The translations under genes and the position numbers were made by a program. Source: an uncultured Alistipes sp. (GTDB taxonomy: Bacteria; Bacteroidota; Bacteroidia; Bacteroidales; Rikenellaceae). From it: DNA of 50,925 nt. The notes under the pieces are model-generated. The model was not told the origin of the DNA. It was given only the letters and a program-made list of their open reading frames with translations, and ran no database searches. The stretch spans positions 1 through 50,925 of the forward strand of contig CALUMQ010000014.1 in assembly GCA_944321765.1 (NCBI GenBank). Reading direction: 5' to 3'. Below, piece by piece: positions 16,888 through 26,161 of this stretch; the stretch's first letter is position 1; each line of letters starts with the position of its first letter.

Positions 16888-17967
16888 TCAGGGAAGCAGC
16901 TCCGCCTCCTGGAGCAGAAATTCCCGGTGATAGGGGAGGTTCTCCCTTACGACGATGCCGATGGGCATGTCACGGTGCGCTGCGGGTTCCGTGCGCTTGT
17001 AGAGCAGCCACCCGATGATCGACTGCATGGCTTGAAAGCCCTGCATTTCGGGATACTGACACAACACGGCCCACATCGAACCTTCGTTGATGCATTTGAT
17101 GTTGTTGGCTGTCGTGTCGAACGAGATGAGCCGGACTCCCTGGATTCCGTGACGCCGGAGGATGTCGGCAATGATGTGCCCGCGGGAGTTCATCACGGCA
17201 ATGCCCCGAACCCGGGGGTTCTCCGCAAGAAACCGCAATACCTCACGCTCTCCCTCTTCGGGGTCGAGTACCGAGAATTCGCTCTTCGTGACACGTTCGG
17301 GGGCCCCGGCAAAGAAATCCCGGAAGCCCTCCTCGCGGGCGAGCATGTTGTAGGCGTTTTCGTTCCCGATCCGCTTCGAGTTGAATATGGCAAACGCCGA
17401 TCCCGGGGGAGCAATTGCGTCGAGCAGCTTGGCACACAGATGCCCGCAGGCGCTCTGCTCCGTGGCAAAGGAGGCGATCGGCCGGGTCTGCTCGATGCGC
17501 GAATCCACGAATACGTAGGGAATCCTCCGTGCTTCGAGGAGCTCGCAGAGCCTGCGGGCTTCGGAGACGAAGGTTGCACCGAGAATGACGGCATCGGGAT
17601 TCTGTGCGGCAATTTCGTCGAAGGAGCTTCGGCAGGAGTAGATGTCGAACTGATTGTAGTAGGCAAACGTACAGTTGAGGCGGATGTCCGAATACTCCTC
17701 GACGGCCCGTTCAATGCCTTTGCGTATGGATCCCCAATACTCACCGGTCACGGCTGTCGGAATGGCTGCGACGATGTTGTATTCTTTTCGCAGCGAGATT
17801 GCCGAGGCGTGTATATTGAAGCGATACTTCACTTCGGCCAATACGCGCTCCACGGCCTCACGACTCGCCGCCGAGACGTTGCCTCTGTTGTGCAGCACCC
17901 GGTCGACCGTTCCCGGAGAGACTCCGGCACGGGCAGCGATCTCCTTTATCTTGATCTGTTTTGCCAT
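16888..17967 (-). CDS. LacI-family transcriptional regulator
   Basis: A 359-residue regulator with an N-terminal LacI helix-turn-helix (IKEIAARAGVSPGTVDRVLH, then the hinge near residues 45-60) and a periplasmic-binding-protein-like effector domain of the sugar type from about 65. The frame is open to 18225, but the Met at 17967 puts the DNA-binding domain at the N-terminus as usual. It reads in the same direction as the oxidoreductase/ApbE/DUF1080 operon and lies 56 nt upstream of it, so it probably controls that operon in response to a sugar. Confidence 0.92.
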   Translation of the reverse strand: MAKQIKIKEIAARAGVSPGTVDRVLHNRGNVSAASREAVERVLAEVKYRFNIHASAISLRKEYNIVAAIPTAVTGEYWGSIRKGIERAVEEYSDIRLNCTFAYYNQFDIYSCRSSFDEIAAQNPDAVILGATFVSEARRLCELLEARRIPYVFVDSRIEQTRPIASFATEQSACGHLCAKLLDAIAPPGSAFAIFNSKRIGNENAYNMLAREEGFRDFFAGAPERVTKSEFSVLDPEEGEREVLRFLAENPRVRGIAVMNSRGHIIADILRRHGIQGVRLISFDTTANNIKCINEGSMWAVLCQYPEMQGFQAMQSIIGWLLYKRTEPAAHRDMPIGIVVRENLPYHREFLLQEAELLP

Positions 17968-18020
17968 CCGAACTGTTCTGATGTCGCCGTGTACGTTCCC
18001 GTCCGGGCCCGTGACTTCCA

Positions 18021-18051
18021 CAAATATCGCAAATTTCTCCCGTTTCAGCAA
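18021..18051 (-). promoter_or_regulatory. Probable promoter of the LacI-oxidoreductase operon
   Basis: On the minus strand GATATTTG (18028-18021) matches 7 of 8 positions of TAnnTTTG, and a TTG (18051-18049) lies 20 nt upstream. The rest of the 17968-18222 interval holds nothing recognised. Confidence 0.4.
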
Positions 18052-18222
18052 GTAAATCCGCAATTTTGTGTACGAACACAGTAATATCTTTTTTTCCAGT
18101 CGCTTCCGGCCGCTCCCGACCGGCGAAACCCCGGACCGCGGACCGGCATACCGCAGAGCGACGCCCGAACGTGTAACAGATCCTTCTCTCGGAGACCGCC
18201 AATCGCAGCCCTTGGCCAAAAA

Positions 18223-18255
18223 CAAAAGGACCGAAGCTCTCCTCCGATCCTTTTG
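18223..18255 (-). terminator. Terminator of the sulfate-activation/sulfotransferase operon
   Basis: A 14-nt stem (18242-18255 with 18223-18236, two mismatches) is followed on the minus strand by a short T run. It lies 40 nt past the stop of the sulfotransferase gene. Confidence 0.75.
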
Positions 18256-18294
18256 CAGCGTTTGTAGCGAGTTATCTCTCCTTCCGACACCTCT

Positions 18295-19404
18295 TTACGG
18301 CCGGTAGTCCCACTGCCGCAGGGCATCGCCCCAATATCGCTCGACGGTCAGCGTCGTTTGCAGATCGAAGACGTATTTCTTCTTGCGGAAGTTGCGCTGG
18401 GTGGCCAGATAGCGCTCCATGGCGGGACGCACCCGCTCGAAATCGCCCAGCGACAGCCGGTCGTAGATCTGCGCGGTGATCTCCAGGGGCGAGGCCTCCA
18501 GCTCCTCGAAGCGTACCTCGAAGAGCTGCCCTGCGGGGATCAGCTTCTTGTCGTTCTCGTAATGTTCGTACAGCGCACGGTAGTTGAGCAGAATCTGGCG
18601 GTCAAGCTCTTCGGCCGGGATTGTCTGCATGCGCACGGCCTCGAGTGTTGAACTGAAGAAGTTGCGCGTGGATTCGTAGACGACGTACGGGTTGCGGATC
18701 AGATAGATGAACCGGGCCCGGGGATATCGCTTCAGCAGCATCGCGACACGCCCCGTATGAGGCGGGTTCTTGCTCAGAAACTGCCGCTTGCCCGAGACGT
18801 GCAGGGCGATGCGCATCACCTTGTCCTGAGCTGCGAGAAACTCTTCGCGTTCGCTCTCCGACGCCGTTTCGAAGGTGAGGTATCGATCACGGTATTCGGC
18901 CATGCGGCGGGGAAACATCCAGAAATGGTAGTGCGAACAGGGGGTCATGTTGCTCAGGGCAAACTCCTCCTCCTGCGGGAGATCCACGCCGAGCTTCATC
19001 GAGTCTGTCGGACGCGACGACGGCATGATTGCCGCCATGCATCGCTTGAAGAAGGGACGTCCCCACAGCATCAGATGCGGAAATACGGTCTGATAGGTCG
19101 AGCAGTACCCGAACCGGTCGTCGCACGAGAGCAGATTGTGTGCGTAGGTCGTTCCGCTGCGCCAGTGTCCGATGATGAAGACCGGATCTTCCATGTCGGA
19201 TATTGCGGGGAGCTTTGCGTATCGGCGTTCGTTGATCCGGTAGAAGGGGTCGAGCAGTTGCCGGACGTATTTTGTCGTGAGATATTTGCGCCGACACGCC
19301 TCGTCGATCTCCGCGCCGCGCGTTACAGCCTCGAAGGTCCTCCGGTCGGCACCCACCAGCGTGTTGACCGGCAGGTCGTTGAAATTCAGGTTGAGAATGC
19401 CCAT
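18295..19404 (-). CDS. PAPS-dependent sulfotransferase (Sulfotransfer_3-like)
   Basis: A 369-residue cytosolic sulfotransferase. The 5'-phosphosulfate loop is GHWRSGTT (79-86), and the 3'-phosphate site is formed by Arg237 in RNPYVVYES and Ser245. KNPPHTGR (from 212) is another conserved patch. There is no signal peptide or membrane anchor. The frame is open to 19455, but the Met at 19404 follows the cysN stop by 8 nt. As last gene of a transporter-CysC-CysD-CysN operon it is the evident consumer of the PAPS made by its neighbours. Bacteroides enzymes in the same arrangement sulfate cholesterol and other sterols; steroids are the leading candidate acceptors, but the acceptor is not readable here. 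Confidence 0.9.
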   Translation of the reverse strand: MGILNLNFNDLPVNTLVGADRRTFEAVTRGAEIDEACRRKYLTTKYVRQLLDPFYRINERRYAKLPAISDMEDPVFIIGHWRSGTTYAHNLLSCDDRFGYCSTYQTVFPHLMLWGRPFFKRCMAAIMPSSRPTDSMKLGVDLPQEEEFALSNMTPCSHYHFWMFPRRMAEYRDRYLTFETASESEREEFLAAQDKVMRIALHVSGKRQFLSKNPPHTGRVAMLLKRYPRARFIYLIRNPYVVYESTRNFFSSTLEAVRMQTIPAEELDRQILLNYRALYEHYENDKKLIPAGQLFEVRFEELEASPLEITAQIYDRLSLGDFERVRPAMERYLATQRNFRKKKYVFDLQTTLTVERYWGDALRQWDYRP

Positions 19405-19412
19405 GCTGTCCG

Positions 19413-20855
19413 TTATTTTCTGACACACTTGATATCGATGCCGGCCTTCTCCCAAAGCATCCGGCAGAAGGCGGCGATCGCCTCGTCATGCTCGGGGCCG
19501 ATGTCGCTTCCCGACAGATCGACGACGATCCGTCCGGATTCCAGTTCGGAGACGCTGTCGCTCTCCGCTTCGGGCGCGACGATCATTCCCACGGCCGACG
19601 TGAAGTTCGTCACCGGATCGATGAGGATGAAAGCCCCCGTCTGCCGGTTTTTGCGATAGCTGTCGAAAATCAGCGGTTCGTCCACCACGAGCGACACCAG
19701 GGCGATTTCGTTCAGCTTCATGCCGTCGGCCTCGACCGCCTCGCCGACGTTGATCTCCACCCGGTGGTGAATCTTCTCGACATGGGCCCGTGCGGTGTGT
19801 GTCGTATGTTTCAGATAGAAGGCCTTTGCGCGGTCCAGCGGATGTTCGTCCATCCAGACCATCATGGTCCGGAACCGGTGCCCGACGTGCGGCAGCGCAT
19901 CGGGGTGCACGAGCATTTCGCCGCGCGAGAGGTCTATTTCATCCTCCAGCGTGAGCGTCACCGACTGCGGGGCGAAGGCCTCCTTGAGATCACCGTCGTA
20001 GGTGACGATGCGTGCGATGCGCGATGTGCGGCCCGAGGGGATAGCGACGACCGGATCGCCGGGGCGGACGATGCCCGAGGCGATCTTGCCGCTGTATCCG
20101 CGGAAGTCGGCGTCGGGACGCAGGACATACTGCACGGGGAAGCGGAAATCGTGCAGGTTGATGTCGCGGTCGATGGGGACGGTCTCCAGATGGTGGAGCA
20201 GCGACGGCCCGTCGTACCAGGGCATGCGCGCGCTGCGTTCGACGACGTTGTCGCCTTCGAGCGCCGAGAGCGGTATGCACTGCAGGTCGGGAACGTCCAT
20301 GTGCTGCTCCTCGATCCAGGCCTTGTACTCGCCGACAATCTCGCGGAAACGCTCCTCGGAGTAGTCCACAAGATCCATCTTGTTCACGGCCAATACGATG
20401 TGCCGGATTCCGAGCAGCGAGACCAGGTAGCTGTGGCGGCGTGTCTGGGTGATGACACCCGTGCGGGCATCGACCAGTATGACGGCAAGATTGGCCGTCG
20501 ATCCGCCGGTGATCATGTTGCGCGTGTACTGTTCGTGTCCCGGGGTGTCGGCGATGATGAACTTACGGCGGTTGGTAGCGAAATAACGGTAAGCCACGTC
20601 GATGGTGATTCCCTGTTCGCGTTCGGCCTTCAGCCCGTCGCACAGCAGGGCGTAGTCGATGTGGTCGCCGGCGTTTCCACAGCGTTTGCTGTCGCGCTCA
20701 AGGGCGTCGAGCTGATCTTCGTAGAGTTTCTTGCTGTCGAAGAGCAGCCGGCCGATGAGTGTCGACTTTCCGTCGTCGACCGATCCGGCGGTCAAGAATC
20801 GCAGCAGGTCCTTGCGTTCGTCCTGTGCGAGAAATTCCTCTATGTTGCGTGCCAT
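19413..20855 (-). CDS. cysN: Sulfate adenylyltransferase, large (GTPase) subunit CysN
   Basis: The 480-residue GTPase subunit of ATP sulfurylase, which couples GTP hydrolysis to formation of APS from ATP and sulfate. G1 is GSVDDGKS (24-31), G3 is DTPGHEQY near 100, and G4 is NKMD. Two EF-Tu-like beta-barrel domains follow. The length equals stand-alone CysN; no fused APS kinase domain is present, matching the separate cysC upstream. It starts 12 nt after the cysD stop and is followed at 8 nt by the sulfotransferase. Confidence 0.97.
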   Translation of the reverse strand: MARNIEEFLAQDERKDLLRFLTAGSVDDGKSTLIGRLLFDSKKLYEDQLDALERDSKRCGNAGDHIDYALLCDGLKAEREQGITIDVAYRYFATNRRKFIIADTPGHEQYTRNMITGGSTANLAVILVDARTGVITQTRRHSYLVSLLGIRHIVLAVNKMDLVDYSEERFREIVGEYKAWIEEQHMDVPDLQCIPLSALEGDNVVERSARMPWYDGPSLLHHLETVPIDRDINLHDFRFPVQYVLRPDADFRGYSGKIASGIVRPGDPVVAIPSGRTSRIARIVTYDGDLKEAFAPQSVTLTLEDEIDLSRGEMLVHPDALPHVGHRFRTMMVWMDEHPLDRAKAFYLKHTTHTARAHVEKIHHRVEINVGEAVEADGMKLNEIALVSLVVDEPLIFDSYRKNRQTGAFILIDPVTNFTSAVGMIVAPEAESDSVSELESGRIVVDLSGSDIGPEHDEAIAAFCRMLWEKAGIDIKCVRK

Positions 20856-20867
20856 GATGCTTCTGCG

Positions 20868-21776
20868 TTAAAAATATCCTTCGCGTTTCTTCTGTTCCAT
20901 GCTGCCCTCCTGATCGAAGTCGATCACGCGGGTCGTACGCTCCGAGCGGGTTGTGGTCATCATCTCCTCGATGATCTTCTCGATGGTGTCGGCCTCGCTC
21001 TCGACGGCACCCGTCAACGGATAGCAACCCAGCGTGCGGAAGCGCACCTTGCGCATCTCGGCCCGGCGTCGCAGCTCTTCGGGCATGCGGTCGTCATCGA
21101 CCATGATCAGGTTCCCGTTGACCTCTACCACCGGACGCTCCTTGGCGAAGTAGAGCGGCACGATGGGGATGTGCTCCTGACGGATGTACTGCCAGACGTC
21201 GAGTTCCGTCCAGTTCGAGAGCGGGAAGACGCGGATGCTCTCGCCCTCGTGAATGCGCGTGTTGTAGATGTCCCACAACTCCGGACGCTGGTTCTTCGGG
21301 TCCCATTGCTGGAACTGGTTGCGGAACGAGAAGATGCGCTCCTTGGCACGGCTTTTCTCCTCGTCGCGGCGGGCGCCGCCGAATGCCGCATCGAACTTGT
21401 GCTTGCGCAGGGCCATCAGCAGCGCCTGGGTCTTCATCAGATCCGTATGCACGCGGCTTCCGTGGGTAAAGGGTCCCACGCCGGCCTCATAGGCCTCCTT
21501 GTTGTATTCGACGATCAGATTCCAGTGGTACTTTTTTGCGTAGGCATCGCGGAACTCGATCATCTCGCGGAACTTCCACTTCGAGTCGATGTGCATCAGC
21601 GGGAAGGGCACCTTCCCGGGATAAAATGCTTTTTCGGCCAGACGCACCATCACCGACGAATCCTTGCCGATGGAGTAGAGCATGACGGGGTTCCGGAATT
21701 CGGCCGCCACCTCGCGGATGATGTGTATGGCTTCTGCTTCGAGCGTTTTGAGATGGCTCAACTGATACTCTTTCAT
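20868..21776 (-). CDS. cysD: Sulfate adenylyltransferase, small subunit CysD
   Basis: The 302-residue catalytic subunit of ATP sulfurylase (N-type ATP pyrophosphatase fold). The PP-loop SIGKDSS lies at 35-41. [20 protein letters not shown] and the [13 protein letters not shown] segment are highly conserved in CysD, and the C-terminal region with [16 protein letters not shown] is intact. It works as a heterodimer with the CysN encoded 12 nt downstream and lies 44 nt after cysC. Confidence 0.97.
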   Translation of the reverse strand: MKEYQLSHLKTLEAEAIHIIREVAAEFRNPVMLYSIGKDSSVMVRLAEKAFYPGKVPFPLMHIDSKWKFREMIEFRDAYAKKYHWNLIVEYNKEAYEAGVGPFTHGSRVHTDLMKTQALLMALRKHKFDAAFGGARRDEEKSRAKERIFSFRNQFQQWDPKNQRPELWDIYNTRIHEGESIRVFPLSNWTELDVWQYIRQEHIPIVPLYFAKERPVVEVNGNLIMVDDDRMPEELRRRAEMRKVRFRTLGCYPLTGAVESEADTIEKIIEEMMTTTRSERTTRVIDFDQEGSMEQKKREGYF

Positions 21777-21820
21777 GATTTATGGTTCTGTGGTTGCCGA
21801 TTCGGTCGGCAGCCGGTCGT

Positions 21821-22420
21821 TCAATGTTCGGATTTTATTTGCGGCAGGAGCGCCTGCAACATTTGTGCAACGCACTCCTCGACGCTGCGTCCCGAGGTGT
21901 CGAGCCGCAGGGCGGGATGTTCGGGCTCCTCGAAAGGCGCCGAGATGCCCGTGAAGTCACGGATCTCGCCCCTGCGGGCCTTGGCATAGAGGCCCTTTAC
22001 GTCACGGCGTTCACATTCGGCCAGGGGCGTGGCCACGTATACCTCGCGGAACTCCTGCTCGCCGACAATCTCCCGGGCCATGCGGCGCAGTTCGCGCGTG
22101 GGACTCACGAAGCAGGCCAGCACCACGATGCCCGTGTCGACAAAGAGCCTGCATACCTCCGCTACGCGGCGGATGTTCTCGCGACGGTCTGCTTCTGTGA
22201 ATCCCAGCCCGGCATTGATGCCGCAGCGGACGTTGTCTCCGTCGAGGATGCGGCAGAGGATGCCGCGCGCGGAGAGTTCGCGTTCGAGCGCAATGGCCAG
22301 GGTGCTTTTTCCCGAGCCCGAGAGCCCGGTAAACCATACGACGATGCCGTGCTGCCCGAGCAGCCGCTCCTTGTCGCTGCGGGATTCCATACGGTCGAAG
22401 ATCGGATGAATGTTTTCCAT
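21821..22420 (-). CDS. cysC: Adenylyl-sulfate (APS) kinase CysC
   Basis: A 199-residue APS kinase making PAPS from APS. Walker A GLSGSGKS is at 32-39. DGDNVRCGINAGLGF, the FVSPTRELRRMAR loop and KGLYAKARRGEI are the APS and PAPS contacts of the family, and IDFTG-type residues (RDFTGIS) close the lid. The frame is open to 22783, but the Met at 22420 gives the normal length and lies 29 nt after the transporter stop. No PAPS reductase (cysH) or sulfite reductase is encoded nearby, so the PAPS is most simply used for sulfation. Confidence 0.96.
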   Translation of the reverse strand: MENIHPIFDRMESRSDKERLLGQHGIVVWFTGLSGSGKSTLAIALERELSARGILCRILDGDNVRCGINAGLGFTEADRRENIRRVAEVCRLFVDTGIVVLACFVSPTRELRRMAREIVGEQEFREVYVATPLAECERRDVKGLYAKARRGEIRDFTGISAPFEEPEHPALRLDTSGRSVEECVAQMLQALLPQIKSEH

Positions 22421-22449
22421 GGAGAGAGGTGTAGAGATGGAAATGCGTG

Positions 22450-24012
22450 TCAGACGGGGACCGCCTCGAAGGGCCAGAAGAGCGGGATGAGCACCATCGA
22501 CACGACGAATGCTATGATATTCAGCGGCAGGCCGATTCGCACGAAGTCGCGGAAGCGGTAGTTGCCGATGCCTTGTACGATCATGTTGGTCTGATAGCCG
22601 ATCGGCGAGGAGAAGCTGCACGACGCGGCGATGCATATTGCCACGAAGAAGGGTCTGGGGTCCATGCCGAGCTGCGCGGCGGCCGACAGCGCCACGGGAA
22701 AGGCGAATGCTGCCGCGGCGTTGTTGGTGATGAATTCGGTGATGAGGTTCGTGGTGATGTAGAGCACCGCCAGAACGATCCACGGCGATGCGACGCCCGA
22801 GAGCCCTGTCAGCCCGGCGGCAATCCAGTCAGCAAGCCCCGAATTGACCATGGCGCGGCTGATGGCCAGCGCCGATGCAATGGTGATGAGAATGTCCCAG
22901 GAGATGAATTTCGTGTATTTCTTGGCCGGGAAGATTCCGAAGCAGGCCATCAGCACCGCTACGATGCATACCCAGAAGAACATGTCGAGCTCCAGTCCCG
23001 GGATGAGCCGTGCCATGAAGGGCATGCTTCCGAATGTGGCACCCCCGATCATCACGACCAGCAGCCCGAGTGCCAGCCATTTTTTCCATCGCGGAGATTC
23101 GGGACGGTGTTCGGAGCCGTTGCTCAGCATCAGAAAGACGCGCGATTCGCCCCACGTTTCGATGAACGAACCGTCGGCGTCGAGCACCAGCGTGTCGCCG
23201 GCCCGGAATACGGCCGTTCTCAACTCCTTTATCTCCTTGCCGTTTCGGCGTATGGCACAGACGTCGACTCCGTAGTGGCTCTTGAAGTCGAATTCGCCGA
23301 ACGAGCGGTTGATTCCCGGGAAACGGGGGCCCAGGACGGCTTCCACCACGTGCCTTGCTGCTTCCTCCTCGGAGGAGTCCTCCTCGGGGGCGCCTCCGGG
23401 CAGCCGTTTGTCTCCGAAGAAGATCAGGTAGAGCAGTCCGACGACGGCGATACATCCTCCGACCTTTCCGAGTTCGAACATCGAGAAGCCCCTGAATCCC
23501 TCGTCGAGCATCATGCCGTGCACGACCAGATTGGTGGAGGTGCCGATCAGCGTGCACATCCCCCCGAGGATGGCGGCATAGGAGAGCGGGATGAGGAACT
23601 TGCGCACGGCGAGTCCCGCACGCTGTGCCCACTGCTTGATGATCGGGATGAAGACCACCACGACGGGGGTGTTGTTCAGAAAGGCCGATACGGAGGCGAT
23701 TGTCGGCAAGATGCGCAGATAGCCTTTACGGACGGTCATGCCGCGTCTGACGGGCAGGAGCCACTTGACCAGATGTCCCAGCGCATCGCTGCGTCGCACG
23801 CCCTCACTGATCAGAAACAGCAGTCCGACGGTGATCATGCCCTCGTTGGCGAAGCCTGCGAGGGCTTCGCGGGGCGAAAGTACGCCCGTGCACATGAATA
23901 GCACCACTCCGGAGAACAACACGAAGCCGGGGCGGAGCCAGTCTGCGATCAGGGCACCCATCATCAGACAGAGGCCTGCGAAGACGATCCATATTTCGAT
24001 ATTCGCGTCCAT
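22450..24012 (-). CDS. SLC13/DASS-family transporter with an RCK-C domain (probable sulfate importer)
   Basis: A 520-residue membrane transporter. The two inverted repeats show the family hairpins SAFLNNTPVVVVFIP near residue 105 and TNNAAAAFAFPVAL near residue 445, with GTSTNLVVHG in between. A single TrkA-C/RCK-C-like domain (about 230-305) sits in the central cytoplasmic loop; many relatives carry two. Genes of this type beside cys genes are usually sulfate transporters. The Met at 24012 was chosen over 24084 because a promoter lies at 24021-24051. It is the first gene of the operon ending in the sulfotransferase. Confidence 0.88.
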   Translation of the reverse strand: MDANIEIWIVFAGLCLMMGALIADWLRPGFVLFSGVVLFMCTGVLSPREALAGFANEGMITVGLLFLISEGVRRSDALGHLVKWLLPVRRGMTVRKGYLRILPTIASVSAFLNNTPVVVVFIPIIKQWAQRAGLAVRKFLIPLSYAAILGGMCTLIGTSTNLVVHGMMLDEGFRGFSMFELGKVGGCIAVVGLLYLIFFGDKRLPGGAPEEDSSEEEAARHVVEAVLGPRFPGINRSFGEFDFKSHYGVDVCAIRRNGKEIKELRTAVFRAGDTLVLDADGSFIETWGESRVFLMLSNGSEHRPESPRWKKWLALGLLVVMIGGATFGSMPFMARLIPGLELDMFFWVCIVAVLMACFGIFPAKKYTKFISWDILITIASALAISRAMVNSGLADWIAAGLTGLSGVASPWIVLAVLYITTNLITEFITNNAAAAFAFPVALSAAAQLGMDPRPFFVAICIAASCSFSSPIGYQTNMIVQGIGNYRFRDFVRIGLPLNIIAFVVSMVLIPLFWPFEAVPV

Positions 24013-24020
24013 AATTCTCA

Positions 24021-24051
24021 CAAAGTTATGATTTTCTCCGCGGAGCGCAAA
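24021..24051 (-). promoter_or_regulatory. Promoter of the sulfate-activation/sulfotransferase operon
   Basis: On the minus strand the -7 element TAACTTTG (24028-24021) and a TTTG (24051-24048) are separated by exactly 19 nt. The start codon at 24012 lies only 8 nt past the -7 element, so the 5' leader would be nearly absent. Confidence 0.72.
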
Positions 24052-24549
24052 ACGGCCTTTTTCCCAGGAGTCCGGATCTTGCAAGGCGCCGCCGCTTCAG
24101 CTTTTGATGACAGGTTGGCATCCTGCCTGCTGGGGAATCCAGCTCTTCGGGGCAGATGCGCTTCGACGACTTTCGAGGCTCCTTGTGTCCGAATTGCGAT
24201 TCGGATGATAATTCGTTGTGCTATAAATAATTATTAATCATTGTGTTGTATTCTGTTCCCGCGGCCATTCGCGTCGGGAGACCTTTCGTTCGGTGGCTGT
24301 GGTTTTCTTGATCGGCAGGCCATCGCAAAATCCTTTCCGAGTCGATTCGGACCTTCTTCCCGAGTTGAAACGTGCCGTTGTTCTCGGGTCCGAAAGTGCT
24401 CTGAAAAGGCGTATTTTGAACAATATTCTGTATTTTTCAAACAGAAAAAAGTTCCGGAACAACAGACCGATTTTCGGACTCCGAAGCGCTTTCGAATCCC
24501 GCCCCTGCGCGACGTTTCCCATCCGATCCTGCAGACCTATGGCAAAACG
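24052..24549. other. Intergenic stretch with no gene seen
   Basis: This gap lies upstream of the sulfate operon promoter and downstream of the fimbrillin-like gene terminator. Overlapping short frames on both strands (for example plus 24241-24564 and minus 24238-24522) have no recognisable domain or promoter and look like chance. No repeats or RNA motifs were noticed. Confidence 0.5.
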
Positions 24550-24594
24550 CGAAAAGCCCGGTAATGCCGTGCAGGACGTTACCGGGACTTTTCG
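24550..24594 (-). terminator. Terminator of the fimbrillin-like lipoprotein gene
   Basis: A 15-nt arm (24550-24564) pairs with 24579-24594 with one bulge, loop about 14 nt. It lies 15 nt past the stop at 24610 and is followed on the minus strand by CGTTTTG. Confidence 0.7.
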
Positions 24595-24609
24595 GGGTGC
24601 GAAGGGGCT

Positions 24610-25881
24610 TCAATCCAGCTCCATGTCGTGGATTACCTCCCAATTGTCATTGACCACCAGTTTGATCTCGTGCTTGTTGTTCAGCGAAACCGGAGCATCC
24701 TGCTCTTCCGAACCGGGTTCGGTATCGGTACCGCTTCCGGGATCGTTGCTCGTGCGGGTTCCGAGTCCGTAGATGTGGTTGCGGACGATGTTGTAGGAGT
24801 TCTTGTCCTCGGATACCGACTCCTGCGAGGTGAAGGTGCTGGAGAGCGTGTCCCAGGTGTAGAGCCTGTAGGGATCGGAGTCCCCCGTGGGACGGTTTAC
24901 GTTCCACGAACGTTTCACTTCGCCGCCTGCGGTTGTCAGTTGCAGCGTCAGCGTCTGGGTCCGGTCAACCTTGGCGAACGGGATGACGAATGCGCCTCCG
25001 AAGACGGCTCCCTTCTCAAAGGTGGCCTTTCCCTCGAATTCGGCGGGTTTCTGCCACTTGGAGGCATCGATCAGCGTTCCCGAGGCCTCGATCGACGAGA
25101 ACCAGTCGTTCAGATCGATCCGCAGGAGCGTCTTGTCGAAGGCCGACTCTTCGGAGAATCCGTTGACCACGGCCGACGTGATGCTGTTCCCGGCGCCGTT
25201 GTTGTCCAGATCCCGGTTGTCGAACTGTCCGAGTACCAGACGGTTGTTCTCGGCGGAAGCGACGAGGCGCAGCTCGGTGGCCGATGCGATGTAGGGGATC
25301 TCCTTGACGTAGACGTAGACACCGGCCACCTGGCGGTTGAGTACGATCTGCTTTTTGAAGCCTTCGGACTTCCGGACCTCGAACGGCTCGGTCGAGCCGG
25401 CAAAGATCTCCTCGGCACCGCCGTCCGTCGAGAGCTTCAGTACGGCATTCTCGTTGAATGTCGATCCGGACTTCAGAGCATTCTCGATGTCCTCATAGCT
25501 GCTGTCGTTGTGGTAACCGACGGCGAAGATCTGATAGTTTCCGTCCTCGAGCTTCGTTTCGAGCAGAAATTCGGCATATCGACCGTCGTCGGTGTTGTGC
25601 TCCGACGATTCGCTCTGCCAGGAGGAGAATTTCTTGGTCTGTTTGATCTCCTTGTCGGCCGAGTTCACGACGTAGACGACGACGTTTTCGATGGTCTGGT
25701 TGGCCTCCGAACTGTACAACGGACGTCCGGCACGCGTCGTGACGTGGTTTCCGTTCAGTACGGCCAGCGAAATGACCTGGTTGGCTTCGGTGAGCCCGCT
25801 TTCGGCTCCTTGGTTGTCGGAGCAGGCGCAGAGAGCCAGTGACCCGGTCACGGCCATTGCGAAAAGATGGAATTTTTTCAT
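24610..25881 (-). CDS. Fimbrillin-like (FimA/Mfa family) lipoprotein
   Basis: A 423-residue lipoprotein with lipobox LCAC (lipidated Cys at about 20). The N-terminal domain is rich in short beta segments (ENVVVYVVNSADKEI, GNYQIFAVGYHND). The C-terminal domain contains RNHIYGLG and ends LVVNDNWEVIHDMELD, a closing pattern typical of Bacteroidales type V pilus subunits, where such a C-terminal strand takes part in donor-strand polymerisation. It is alone in its unit, with no anchor or tip genes alongside, so it may be a minor subunit or an orphan major subunit. A 280-nt, strongly structured leader precedes it. Confidence 0.8.
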   Translation of the reverse strand: MKKFHLFAMAVTGSLALCACSDNQGAESGLTEANQVISLAVLNGNHVTTRAGRPLYSSEANQTIENVVVYVVNSADKEIKQTKKFSSWQSESSEHNTDDGRYAEFLLETKLEDGNYQIFAVGYHNDSSYEDIENALKSGSTFNENAVLKLSTDGGAEEIFAGSTEPFEVRKSEGFKKQIVLNRQVAGVYVYVKEIPYIASATELRLVASAENNRLVLGQFDNRDLDNNGAGNSITSAVVNGFSEESAFDKTLLRIDLNDWFSSIEASGTLIDASKWQKPAEFEGKATFEKGAVFGGAFVIPFAKVDRTQTLTLQLTTAGGEVKRSWNVNRPTGDSDPYRLYTWDTLSSTFTSQESVSEDKNSYNIVRNHIYGLGTRTSNDPGSGTDTEPGSEEQDAPVSLNNKHEIKLVVNDNWEVIHDMELD

Positions 25882-26080
25882 GATATGAATGATAATGGAA
25901 TAAATAGGGTGCGAGAGATGAGTGCCGCCGGGAGCCTCCGCGCACCGATGGTGCGGCGCCTCATGGGGCGCCGTACGCTCTCAATGGCTGTATATCGGCT
26001 CTTTCCGGTCATGCGTACAAACTTTTTGCTCCCGCCTTCCGGCTTCCCGGAGGAAGCCTGGAAACGGTGCGGCAAAAATA
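25882..26080 (-). promoter_or_regulatory. Putative promoter and structured 5' leader of the fimbrillin-like gene
   Basis: A minus-strand TATTTTTG (26080-26073) matches TAnnTTTG and would give a leader of about 185 nt. The leader has three perfect short hairpins: 26041-26058 (7-bp stem GGCTTCC), 25955-25972 (stem GGCGCC) and 25941-25955 (stem CGCACC, sharing one base with the previous). No T run follows any of them, so they are not plain terminators. Confidence 0.4.
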
Positions 26081-26161
26081 GTTTGTCCGCAGATGCCAAC
26101 ATCGGGGCGGTTCGGGAAAGAACCTCCAACGGGCAACGATTTTCATCCAAAGAGCCGGAAT

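Noticed and set aside
19488-21989. An 833-codon plus-strand frame opposite cysN and cysD
   Set aside because: It is antisense to two highly conserved genes and shows no domain; such long shadows are common in GC-rich coding DNA.
24241-24772. Plus-strand frames between the sulfate operon and the fimbrillin-like gene
   Set aside because: No domain or promoter; one runs into the terminator and the antisense of the lipoprotein gene.
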